In this document: positions 1-10,552 of the stretch, in pieces
Layout of the letters: each line of letters begins with the position of its first letter
How positions within the stretch are numbered: the first letter of the stretch is position 1
Assembly: GCA_002049455.2 (NCBI GenBank)
Contig: KV919022.1
Coordinates: 50,079-114,078, forward strand
Length of the DNA: 64,000 bases
DNA from: Porphyra umbilicalis
Lineage: Eukaryota > Rhodophyta > Bangiophyceae > Bangiales > Bangiaceae
Direction: 5' to 3'
The notes under the pieces: model-generated
The model's database searches: none
Told to the model about the DNA's origin: nothing
The model's input: the letters and a program-made list of their open reading frames with translations, nothing else
Program-made: the position numbers and the translations under genes

Positions 1-2853
1 CGTAGCGGGGCGGTGGCGGTAGCTGGTCCATGGAGGGCCGGGGTAGAAAGAGAGAGCGCCCGCAATCTGGACGTGTGAGGCCGCAGTGCTCGTGCGGTGC
101 GTGTGAACGGGGGGTACTGATGTCGCCGCACCGCCTCGGTGGTGGTCCGTGGCTTTCGACGCCCGCTGAGGCGGCGCCTGTGCCCTTAGCGACCAGTTAT
201 TCGCGTACTCGTGGCGCGCGCGCGGAAGGGCGGTCGGGCAGCAGTGTGCCTGGTACGCCCTCTTCCATCGGGTGATGGGTGGTGGCGTCACATTAGATGA
301 TCCGAGTGTGGAGCGAGGCATGGCGTTTTCTGCCTGTTGCGTCGGCGGCGGTCACGGGAAGCACTGCGGCACAGACGCCGCCAAGTGAAAGATAGAGTTG
401 ACAAAATAGAAATGAGTGAAAGATATGAGTAAAAAAAGAAGTGAATGAAAACAGAATATTTAGATCTGGATGGGCGTGACAAAAAGGCAATTGCTCACTT
501 GGGTACCCAGATCATTCAACCGAATGATCTATCACGTGCCCAAGCTCGACGAAGATTGGAGTACGTTCCGAGGACGACTAACGACCCTAAATGCACCAGT
601 CCTGTGGACTAGGGAGCCTGCCGCCAAGAATTCGTCACGCCCACAACCTTCCAATCGCCCTTTTTGGAGTAGAAGCTACCGAGGTCTGGATTTTATTCCG
701 TATTCCGCAGACAGTACATTCCGTCGAATTTACTGTCTGCCAGTGCAGAACGACTCGTCAGCCGCTCTGCACAGGATGCTTGCAACGCGTCCGCTGCGCG
801 CATTCAAAGAACTCAGAATCGAACCCGGGACCTCATGTTGGCAACTCGTGGACACTGTTCGCTCCTAGCCCACTACCTCAGCATCTGCCATCCCAAAGGG
901 ACGCATCATCTGCTATCCGAGGCATGCTGCCAGATCTCGGTTCGTGAGAAATATTAACACCAGAAATTCCAACGTAGTCCACCAGTGCCGGGTCGACCTC
1001 CTTTCATTTGACCCCCGGAGGACACGTGCGCACCGACGGCCACGGCGGCGTGCGCACCGACGGCCACGGCGGCGTGCGCACCGACGGCCACGGCGGCGTG
1101 CGCACCGACGGCCACGGCGGCGAGCGCACCGACGGCCACGGCGGCGTGCTCGGCGGCGTGCTCGAGGGCGTGCTCGGCGTCGTGCTCGGCGTCGTGCTCG
1201 GCGGCGGTGGCGACGTGCGTCGGTGCAGCAAGGACAGTCGTGACGCCATGTGCAGTCGCCCGTGCCGACAGCACCAGACCTGCGGGGCGAGGGTGACCCC
1301 CCCCCCCCCCACCCTCCCCGTGGGGGTCGGGTGGCCGGCGGGCGCTCGTTACCGTCAGCCTTCACCCGACCCCCCAGTGTCGGCCTACCAGCAGTTTCGT
1401 CTCTCGCGGAGACCCGGAAGACGCGTGGCGGACAGCACCGCGTCGGAGGCTGGCGCCCCATGACGGGCGTAGTACGGCGGTGACAGCGGTTGCGGAGGCT
1501 CGTGCGGGTTCCGGACGTATGGCTAGTGGCGGCGGCAAGAGAGGTCTGCGGCGTCGGCGGCTGCGGGGGCCACCTGCCGCGATCCGTGCGCGCGGCCTCA
1601 CCTCAGCAGCCGTGGACGCCGGGCGCTGCCAAAGGTTGGCCGCCGCCGGCGACGACTCTGGGATCGCCCACTGCCCGTGGTGTTGCTTTCTGGGAGAAGG
1701 CGCCCGGCGACACCAATTGGGGGGTAAGGGGTGCCGAAGCGGGGAAGGGGGGGAGGGGGGGCACGTACTTGCGTGGTGGCGGCGGACTCGGCCAGTGGCG
1801 CGGCTGGCCGTTGGCGACGCCGCGGCGGACGCAAAAGCTATTCGTAGCAGGGACGGCGCTGGGCGTTAGCCGCCCCGTCGCCACGAAAGGCTGGTTGCTG
1901 GCCTCCTGCTGCGTCGCCGGCGTTAGCCGACGACGCGGCCGGCGGAAATCATCGCTGCCACCACCATTTTCTTTGTAAGTGGCAACGCGCTGCGCGGTTG
2001 CCAGAGTGGCGACGGCGTGCCCGCAAGTTGGGGTCTTGCTGCCGCGGCTGACTACAATGGTAGAAACCACTGAAGCGTCAGCGGCCTCCGGCTGTGCCCC
2101 GTGCAAGCAACCTTGGTGCTGTCGACATTTTCTTTTGCCGCCGCCTTGGCCGCCTCTCAAACCGAGGCGGCGGCGATGGTGTGGCTGGCATGCGTCTTTG
2201 GCGGAGCTGTCGGTGCGACGACATTACATGCGCGCCACGTGTGTGGACACAGGGGCAACGGAGCGAGGTGGGGGGGTTATACCCCAGTCCGCGCTGGCGG
2301 CAGCGACAGCGAAGCGCGGTCGCGTGCACGGGCGCGTGGCGATCGCAGCGCTATGGCGACTGTCACGGCTCTGTGACCGATGGTAATCGTCGCCGGTACT
2401 GCCCCACGCAAATTTGGGTGATGGCAGCTTCTGCGGCAGCGCGGTAAGAGGCAGGCGGCGTCGGCCACGGTGGCCGGCGCTACTGCATGAGGAGGCAGTG
2501 GACAGCATCTTCGTATACCGCTCCGCTGCGCAGGCCTTGCCGTGGCCGTTGCTGCGACACGGGGCCCTCGTGTGGCAGCCTTGCGGCAAATAGGAACTTC
2601 AGTGCGTCATGGTTACGGTGGGTAGAGGTGGCCATGGAAGGGGGGCGGGGCTACCACCACGGTCCAGGCTCGTGAAGCGGGAAAGGCAGAGGCGCATCCA
2701 GCAGGCTGGCTTGTGTGGCTGCTCATGTGGTCTCCGCTGCTTTTCCTGGTGTTTTCCTAGAAGTCTGAAATGGCAAGTACCGAGGCCATTGACTACGCAC
2801 CACAACATGTTCAGTAATAATTTCAGTCTAAACCAATATGATGACAATCGTTG
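1..2853. other. GC-rich stretch without a supported gene
   Basis: No open frame here resembles a known protein. The longest ones (up to about 185 codons near 1603-2160) are rich in Arg, Pro, Gly and Ala, as expected from GC-rich DNA read in any frame. A moderately AT-rich part at 380-950 and another at 2750-2853 have no gene-like signal. A run of 14 C lies at 1297-1310 and a minisatellite at 1026-1205. Confidence 0.5.
1026..1205. repeat. 24-bp and 12-bp minisatellite
   Basis: Five tandem 24-bp units (GTGCGCACCGACGGCCACGG plus CGGC) run from 1026 to 1145; the fifth has GAG for GTG at its start. They pass directly into five 12-bp units of the form GTGCTCGGCGGC from 1146 to 1205. Unit lengths are multiples of three, so several frames stay open across the array (for example Arg-Thr-Asp-Gly-His-Gly-Gly-Val on the + strand). 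This is not by itself evidence of coding. Confidence 0.9.
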
Positions 2854-5800
2854 CTAAACACTCCACGGAAAGAATACATTCAAGAAAAAATGCATGGAAA
2901 CACGCGACGCAAGCGGGGCATCAAAACCCGGCGGCAGCGCGGCTGGTCCCCGCCGAGAAGACAGCTCGGCAAAGTCAGGGACGATGTGGGCCAGGCGGCG
3001 GATGTGGGCGATGGGCATCTTGCGCACATCAATGGCACCCTCGTCGTTGAGCTTCCATTGCAAACGTGTGCACCCGCGCTTGTGGAAAACGCACCCGGGC
3101 TCTGGTTCCACCCGCCGCATGACCGCCACGATGGCCACATCTCCCGTTGGGCGTCTGACGATGGCCCGCAGCTCTCCCACCCCGACATGCCTCACATCGC
3201 CGTCGTGGTAGAAAAGGACGCCGTCAAGCCACGGTTCCTTGTTGAGGGACATCGTGGCGCGCAGCAGCTGGGTCCGCCGTGACCCACACTCAAAGAGCGC
3301 CTGAATGTTGACGCACTTGGCAACGCGCACGAAGGACTCCTCAGAGACCTCCAACAAACCGGCAACACCTGCCAGGTCGGGGCGCTCGGCAAGCTTTCCG
3401 ACAAGCACTTTCTCCAAGTTGTAGCCTCGCCTGGCCTTCCGCGTGGCCGCCCGCTTCTTGGCGCGCTGCAGCTCAGACCGCATCGCTACGCGACGCGCCC
3501 ACCCCGTCCGCCCGAGCGCCGTCCGCAACGTGGCGCGCCGCTTGGCCTTCCTCTTGGCCTCTTGGGCCTGATACGTTGTGAGCAGGTCGGCGTTCTCCTT
3601 CGCATGGCGTAGCAGTATGGAGCGTGCTGCCTGCGCCTGCACAACGAGCTGCCTGGTGAAGGCGTCCGGATCCTTGTTGGTGCGGCCGTAGTACGGCTTG
3701 TCCGCTCGGTGTAGCGCCTCGTTGTTGGCGGTGTTGCAGTTTTGGATGTTGCCGTGCCAGCGGATGGCGTCGATGACGTGGCGGATGAGCTTGTGGATCT
3801 TTGTTGTGTGAATTGGCCCGAGGATGGGAAGTACGTAGCGTGTCACAAAGCGCTTCGCCTGCTTGTCGATCTTCAGCCCTTCCTTCAGCGTCATAGGCTT
3901 CGGCACGGAGCCCATAATCTGCCGGCTAAGCCTCGCGTACAGGATGGCGTAGTCAACAAACATGGCCGTGACAGCCTTGTGTACCGGAGTGTCCTTCCAC
4001 ACCGCCCGGTAGAACGAGTAGTCAAACGCGTCCTCCTTGCCAGACACGCACTCTCCGTCCTCCTCAGTGTCAGCGTCGTACCCGTCATCAGCCGCCACAT
4101 GCCTGGGCCGCACAGGGTATTCCTGTTGGCTGTCTCGTTGACAGGGGTTGGGCTCTTCAGGTTCCTCGTTCTCCGACGAGTCTTCGTCCTGATCGGGACC
4201 CCAAAGACCAGCCATTGCCCAGGGTAATATGGGCACACCGCGCCGCTGCTGCGCCCCAGTGAAGTTCGACTGCTTCTCCTTTTCGGGCACAATGTACCTG
4301 TAAAGTGGAATGAGGTATACCCAATGATCAGTACACGAGAAAAGCAGTGCGTATACCATGTCAATGAATGAGCACAGACTGGTGTAGCGAGCACACCTCC
4401 ACCAAGCACGTGTGATAAAGAAGCGCCCGCATGTCAAACGCTAGTCACTTAACGTACCCGGCCCCTTTCTTGCACGCCTTGCTCCGACGGCCGACGTGCT
4501 TGAACCGGATGTTTGTCACTCGCCGAGTGGCTGCGGCTGAGCCTGCCGGAGGCTTGTGACCGCGGCACATCTTAGGAAACTTGCGCACGAGCTTGTGCAC
4601 AAGCATCCTGGTCACTCCCAGGTCCAGCACCTACAAGGCAGCACAAGAGTCCGTGCGACAAACACATAAAAGCTCGCAGGGATGTCAGAAAAAGCAAATG
4701 TGTCGGAATAGGGCCGTCAAGAGCATTCTAGTGCAATGCCATGCACGCTAAAAATGAATGAGAAGGCCATGGGTAACGTACGTGCAAGACATCGAACCCA
4801 ATCATACGGTACATCAGACCTGGCGGCGTCGACAAGCCCGCCATGCCCGCGAGCGCTGGCACATGGCAGGTCCCGCTGCCAAAAGCCTCAAGCGACACTC
4901 GTGGGGGTCGCTTGCGCGCCCTAGTCCTGTGGCCGGCACCCTCGAGGTGGTTCTCCAACGTATCAATCACGACCCGGTCCTCGGCGTCCATCGCCTCAGG
5001 CGAGCCGGCCACATTAACATGCACTTGACAGTTGCTGCACGGGAACTCACACTTGCCACCTTTCAGACAGAGAACAGCCCGTTCTTCCGGCTGATCACAA
5101 ATGTACAGCAGCACGCGCACAAATCCCATCAGCGTCTGTCGTCCGTGTGACACCTCAATGCCGATGTGGCTGCGACCGATGGCCTCGCGGAAGGCCAAGT
5201 AGAGCACCCGCTGTAGCAGCCCACAGCGACGCTCTCGGGCGCGTTCGCCGGCGGCGGGCTCCTGCATCCTTCGTACAACTGGAATGTAGGCGACGGTGAC
5301 CCATTCCTCGGATCCCGGCACGACATTGACCAGCCGAACTCTGACTGGGTACAATTTATGGGCTGGGGAAAACAAACATTCGCATTGGGATATAATATCC
5401 TCGTCAATTGCAGACAATCAAACAAGGCCGAGACACAGGAACGAGAGGGGTGGTTAGCAATTGCCCCAGACAGTATAATCAAGAATCGCAGCCATTCGTG
5501 ACCCACGGAAACACAGAGCCCACTAAAGGATGCCCACCACGTACCACCGGACCACGACAGCTGGCTGCTATCGCTGAAGACATGCACCGCCAGCACGCAG
5601 CTGTCCTCCCCATGCAAACGCATCACCTCCAACTCGCAGAGCTTGAACGCATCCCCGTCCAGGGGCGACTCCCGGTTGTCACTGGGCGGCGCCGGCCCGT
5701 CTGGGCCGCTCCACCAGCGCACCTCCTTCGCATCCTCCAGCAATCCGAGAATGACCTCCATGACCGAGCGGAAGTAGGCCTCGTACTCGACGTTGCCCTC

Positions 5801-6625
5801 AGCGAGCTTGACCTTCATCCACCCCGCCCCCAGCACGGCGTCGTCGATATCGTCGTGCAGAGCACTCTGGAACGCCGTGCACGTGGCGAAGCTGTCCTTC
5901 AGGGTCTTGAAGTGGCCGCTGTCTTCGGGCATACCCTTCTGCGTCCGATCCCAGATATTCAGGAACTCAAACAGCTTCTTCTGCTCGCCCTGCGACAACC
6001 CGGCGCCACCAATGCTCAGCACAAAATCTTGTAGGGCACGAAGGCGGTAGCTGTTGAACCTACCCGTTTTGGGCTTCTTGCGGCGAACGACCAGCGGACG
6101 TGCACGAGCTTTGTCGCAAAATGACTCATAGAACGCTCGAACAGCTGTCACCACGGTTGTGTACGAGTACTCGGGCGTTCCCCCGGCGGGTGCCTCACAC
6201 CGCGAGGTGCCGCCGTCCTCCGGTTGAACGGGCATACGCGACAACGCTAGAAGCGAATCCAGGTGCCTGTCGACGGCCACAGCGCGCTCCGCCGCGGTCG
6301 TGGGGCCCTGTCGCGACAGGGAAGACTCGGACACGTTGGGCTCATGCGTCGCGGCGCCACCTCGGTTGTCGACTGTGGCATGGTGACGACGTGGAGCAGG
6401 TGACGCGTCGCCGGTACGTTGGCCACTCGAATCACCATCGCCGCCCGAGTGTGCACTGCCAGGTAGCCCGTTCCCTCTCCGCTTCCGTGCTCTGGGGCGC
6501 TCACCACCACCCGCTACCCGCTTGTGCTGATAGATCTGGTGAACTCGCAGGGAGGCAATCGTCGTGAACTCGGCGCCGCAGAAACTACAGTGCAGCTCCC
6601 GCGCCGTTGGGGGGATGTCAGACAT
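2854..6625 (-). CDS. Zinc-finger DNA transposase, copy A (four exons, apparently intact)
   Basis: Predicted exons on the minus strand are 6625-5545, 5362-4782, 4630-4458 and 4297-2854; introns are 182, 151 and 160 bp, each GT-AG with donors of the GTACGT type. Together they make 1093 codons without a stop. The start is the ATG at 6625, just before a C2H2 finger (C13-X2-C16-X12-H29-X4-H34). The middle carries CDQPEER with D450, then FPCSNC (C469, C472). The C-terminal half has GPIHTTKIHKL and a Glu in NNEALHR (about E805). A D...C-X2-C...H...E layout of this kind is known from cut-and-paste transposases of the CMC/Plavaka type, where acidic residues bind metal for DNA cleavage; the exact superfamily is inference. 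An acidic stretch follows the exon 4 start, and a Lys/Arg-rich stretch lies further on. The protein aligns along its length with the gene at 45354-54560. I found no terminal inverted repeats. Confidence 0.75.
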
Positions 6626-8695
6626 TGTAGCGGCTTCTTTGAGACGTGAAAAGCAAAGCAGGCGCCAAACGCGTACAAGCGCGTGGAGAACGCACGTCAT
6701 CAGCGTGTTAGAATCACTTGCGACGAGTGCCTCACGGAGCCAGTCCAGGGCGAATCTCCCAGTGGCGCCCATAGCGGGCGCGTGGCATAGAGTCCCAATA
6801 GGCACCCGTGAGAACTCACAGCAATGGGATGCTCAGCATGTAGCGGAAGCGAAAAGAAGAGGTCAAACCAGATCGCAGGAGCTGCTAGAGCGGCCGACGA
6901 CACAATGAAAGGCAGTCTAAGAAGTACGGGATTCTCGTTGGGGGAGGGAGCGCTACTCTCAACCCAGTGGCGCAGAGCTTTGAGCTCGGTTGTACGCAGT
7001 GCGCTGACGGCACGAACAGTACCTTGACCGCCAGCAGCCCACACTCTTTCCCCCTGATGGGCAACAGCCGCCTCTACACCGGCGCAGAGGAACTTTGCAA
7101 GACCCACACAGTAACGCAGGAATTTCTTACACGCCTTATGGCCTTGAAAAAACCTCGACTGGTCCCCTGTCTGCCCGATAGGAAACACTCAGAGGCTGTA
7201 CTGTGGCGAAAGCTAACCGTGGCCCCGCCGATTGAGCTCGGCCATATCGGGTACAAATCGGACGCTCTTTGCTCCACTTGTTGGCGCGTGATGCACGGCC
7301 GGGTCGCTCCCACCCTCGAGAGGCTCATCAGGGGCTCTGGCTCTACCTCGGGACCTGACTGTCGACAAGAAACGGACCCTCTTTTTAGGACGGCGCAGAG
7401 GAGTCAGTTCCAGACTTGGGGTCTGTTGTCACGGTCGTGGGCTTCTTCCAGTAAATCTCAGCCGCACTATGCTGCGCATTCTGACGTTGACCGGCGTATG
7501 TGTCACACAGCACCTAGCTATGGCAGTATGCCTAATTTTAGCCGATGCGCAGCGCTTTCATACGCAAGAAAAAGCTGGACTTTGCTTCTTGCGTTTAATT
7601 TGACTGGTTTTCATGTAACTCCTTGACCATAGCAAATGTTCCTTGTGGACGATCTGTTCTCTAAATTGAGGTAGGGGGTTCCGAGCAGCGGTTTGACGTC
7701 GTCGACACAGTTGTGCCGGCCGCTCGTTGTCAAACGCGTGTCGCATCGCTTCTTTGACCCTGTCATCGCCGTGCCGGCCGAGTCGCGCTCGCGACACTGG
7801 GTGAGGGGGGACTCGGTAGGGAGCTGCGGCGGCGACGCCGATGACACCGACGGCGGTACGCCTGAGTTGGAGGGGAGAGAGGGTCGAGAGGTGGTGGAGG
7901 TGTTTTTTTTTTTTGCTGTCGCTGGCACAAGTCACGGCCGACGCCACATCCACTACAACGGCGATGGCGACATTCCGGGCGGCACCGGCGCGGCGGTGGC
8001 GACGCCGGTGGCAGAATCGGCGGCGCGCTTGAGTCGTGGGGGGGGGGCAAGACGTCTGCGGTTTGGGGGGTGGTCGTTATTGTCTTCGTTGCCGCCACCG
8101 TTCGTAGCTGACGTCGTCGCCACTGGACTGGCGATGAAAACACTTTTGGAGGTGACGGCGAGGCATCGGCGACGCCTGTTGCACTGACATCGGCGGGCTG
8201 GACGTGGGGGGAGGAGGGAGGCATGTGGGGCTGGGGGCGCTGGATTTGTCTGTTGCGGCCCTCAGAGACCACAGCCAGCTCAGCCGCTATCACGGCGGCG
8301 TTAACGACAGTCGTGGAGGCGGCGGTGGAGCGGCCATGGCGATGTCACTGGCACCGTCGCTGGCGCGCCTGGTTGTGGGCGGGGGGGGGAGGCGAGCGGG
8401 GCTGAGAATGCGCGTGTTTTTCGGTGCCGCCGCCGCTACAGCGACAAGCCGACGGCATCATGTCGTCAGGCGGAATGAAGACTTCCTCTGCGGCGGCGCG
8501 CCGCGCACAAGGGCACGTGGAAAAAGGAAGACGCGTCTTACAACCAGCCGCCCTCCCCCCCCCCACCCCCCGTTTCCCGATCCCAAAAAAACTCTGACAT
8601 CAGCTCTCACTCCGCGCAGCGGAGAGTGGCCGCCGCGCCGCCGCCAACGAGATCGCCGCCAAGTTGCCGCTGACCACCAGAGCGAGGCGGCCCGG

Positions 8696-8800
8696 CGACG
8701 GCACGGCGACGCGGGGGCGGCGCGGCGACGCGGCGGCGACACGGCGACGCGGCGGCGACACGGCGACGCGGCGGCGACGCGGCAACGCGGCGGCGGCGCA
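8696..8800. repeat. GCG-rich short tandem repeat
   Basis: Irregular tandem units built from CGGCGACGCGG and CGGCGACACGG. The array overlaps open frames on both strands, which explains the long Arg/Ala-rich frames seen there. Confidence 0.7.
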
Positions 8801-8907
8801 GCGCCGGAGGAGGTGCTGGTGCGGAGGCGGGGGGGGCCTTTCTTTTGTGGGGCGAAGGTGGTGATTATGGCGGGGGTGGCCGCGGCGCGGTGGCTGTTGC
8901 CGCCAAA

Positions 8908-9345
8908 TGTGACACGCTGCAGGAGCCGCCGCGTCACTGCCGGCGGCATCGCCGCCGCGCCTCTTTGGTGGGGGGAGGCTGCAGTGCGGCGCCTGGTGCC
9001 GGCGGACCCGACACGCGGCAGTGGCCGCCGCGCCGCCCTTGGCGGGATCGCCGCCGCACCGCCGCCGACCACGACGGCGCGGCGGCGCGGCAGTGGCACG
9101 GCGGCGCGGCGGCGGCGCGACGCGGTGACGCGGCGGCAAAGCAGCTGTTGCTGCGGTCGCGGGGGGGGCGGTTCTTTTGGAAGGGGGGGGTGGTTTTAAT
9201 TGGGGGCGGGATGTGCGGCGCGACGGTTGGTGCCGTCGCACCCGACACGCTGCGGCAGCCGCCGCTCCGTCGCCGGCGGGATCGCCGCCGCGCCGCCGCC
9301 GACAACCAGGACGCGGCGGCGCGGCGGCGGCACGGCAACGCGGCG
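8908..9345. repeat. Diverged repeat with a GACACGC...GCCGCCGC core
   Basis: Three related blocks begin near 8908, 9008 and 9240. Each reads GACACGCxGCxGxxGCCGCCGC followed within about 25 bp by GCGGGATCGCCGCCGC or a close variant. Preceding bases also match (TGGTGCCG plus CGGACC or TCGCACC). A weaker fourth block lies near 8620. Spacing is uneven (about 100 and 230 bp), so this is an old, disturbed tandem array or dispersed copies of one segment. Confidence 0.5.
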
Positions 9346-10393
9346 GCGACGCGGTGGCGGGGCAGCTGCTGTTCGGGTCGCGTGGGTGGTGGTTCGGGAC
9401 CCCAGGCGGGGGCGGGGAAAAGAGGGAGAAGTGGAGGGGGAGAGGTGCGGGCGTCCTAGAGAACAAACTGATCGCAGGAGGCAGAACACTGCGTGAAGCA
9501 TCAGCCAAGTCATCGAAGAGGGCAATGAATGGGCGGTGTGCCGCGCTCCGCTTCCGTTGCCCCCCACATTCATGCGTTTGCCGCCAGTTTTCTTGCGTCC
9601 AGGGTCGCTTCCAAAACCTAGTCGATCAATTTGGTGCAAACTGTGCCGATGCCAGCTCTGTTTGGTCTGTTTGGCCGCGCGAGGTCCCAGAAGCAGCATG
9701 CATATTGACTGGCTGGTTCTGGTCCACGGATGCGCGATTCCTTCCAGAGAGCCCTTTAACAGAACTGGACCACATGTTTTTCTCTGCACAATTATTTTCG
9801 GCCAACCAATCGTAGGACCTGATTTGGAGTACTTCATCTGGCAATAGCATTTCGTAGGACCGTTTGATCACACTTGAGCCTGACCACAGACGCCTGCTGG
9901 CTACGAAAGCCGCAGCGGATCGAGAAACGCCTGACACCAACAGTGAGCGCTGGACGGCCGCCCCGTGGCGTACTCCGCAGGCGGCCCCGCTCCGTCATCC
10001 TCATCGCTACACGGCCGCCGAGGCAGAACAGCAAAGAGCCGTGGGTGCGGCGAATCCTCCAAGAGCTGCCTTGTGCCGCTGTCGCGGGCAGGATCTCAAA
10101 CAAACGGAAAGTGAAGGAAGCACGGGGCGGGGCTCTGGGGCTTGTCCGTTCCACTCACGGCCGCTCTAGTGCTACGTGGCCAACGGCTATTCCTCCGCGT
10201 GCTCCGCGGCCGTGGTGCCCTTGCCACTCGGTTTTCTGAATCTATTTGCTGTTGCTGGCCCCAGGATCCGGGTAGCCTGCTTGTCACCCCTCTTTTACGC
10301 AGGCGCGCTGGTTCCCTGAGAAGACGTCCCCGCTCTGTTGTGCGCCAAAGCGGAGTGCCCAAAGTCAGACCGTTTGTGGGGCCGACGGAAGCC

Positions 10394-10401
10394 TATAATA
10401 A
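10394..10401 (+). promoter_or_regulatory. Possible TATA box of the 10553 gene
   Basis: TATAATAA stands 152 bp upstream of the ATG at 10553 in GC-rich surroundings. A start of transcription about 30 bp downstream would leave a leader of roughly 130 bp. The motif alone is weak evidence. Confidence 0.25.
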
Positions 10402-10552
10402 GGTGCGCACCAGCGTGTGAGGGTCTTCTCCAGTGCTTGTCTCTCGCCGTGTGCTCCGCGGTGATCTTTTTCCCCCCCCGGTGTGTGACGTCACCTGTTG
10501 CTGGTGCACCTCCCCCCCGCTCCGACTTGCTCTGTTTTCTTTTCTCTGTCCG

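Larger units (their letters stand above)
6626..10552. other. Long stretch without a supported gene
   Basis: From 6626 to 7650 the base composition is mixed and no long open frame resembles a protein. From 7700 to 9460 the DNA is extremely GCG/CGG-rich, and open frames of up to 331 codons occur on both strands and in several frames at once, all built of Arg, Ala, Gly and Pro; I read these as composition artefacts. From 9480 to 10390 nothing is recognised. A TATA-like TATAATAA at 10394-10401 lies about 150 bp before the next gene start. Confidence 0.45.

Noticed and set aside
795-870. tRNA-like sequence on the minus strand (GGGTTCGATT)
   Set aside because: The flanking bases do not form a T stem and no D arm or acceptor pairing is present.
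8204-9508. Long open frames on both strands (up to 331 codons)
   Set aside because: They overlap in several frames, consist mostly of Arg, Ala, Gly and Pro, and follow GCG repeats; composition explains them.
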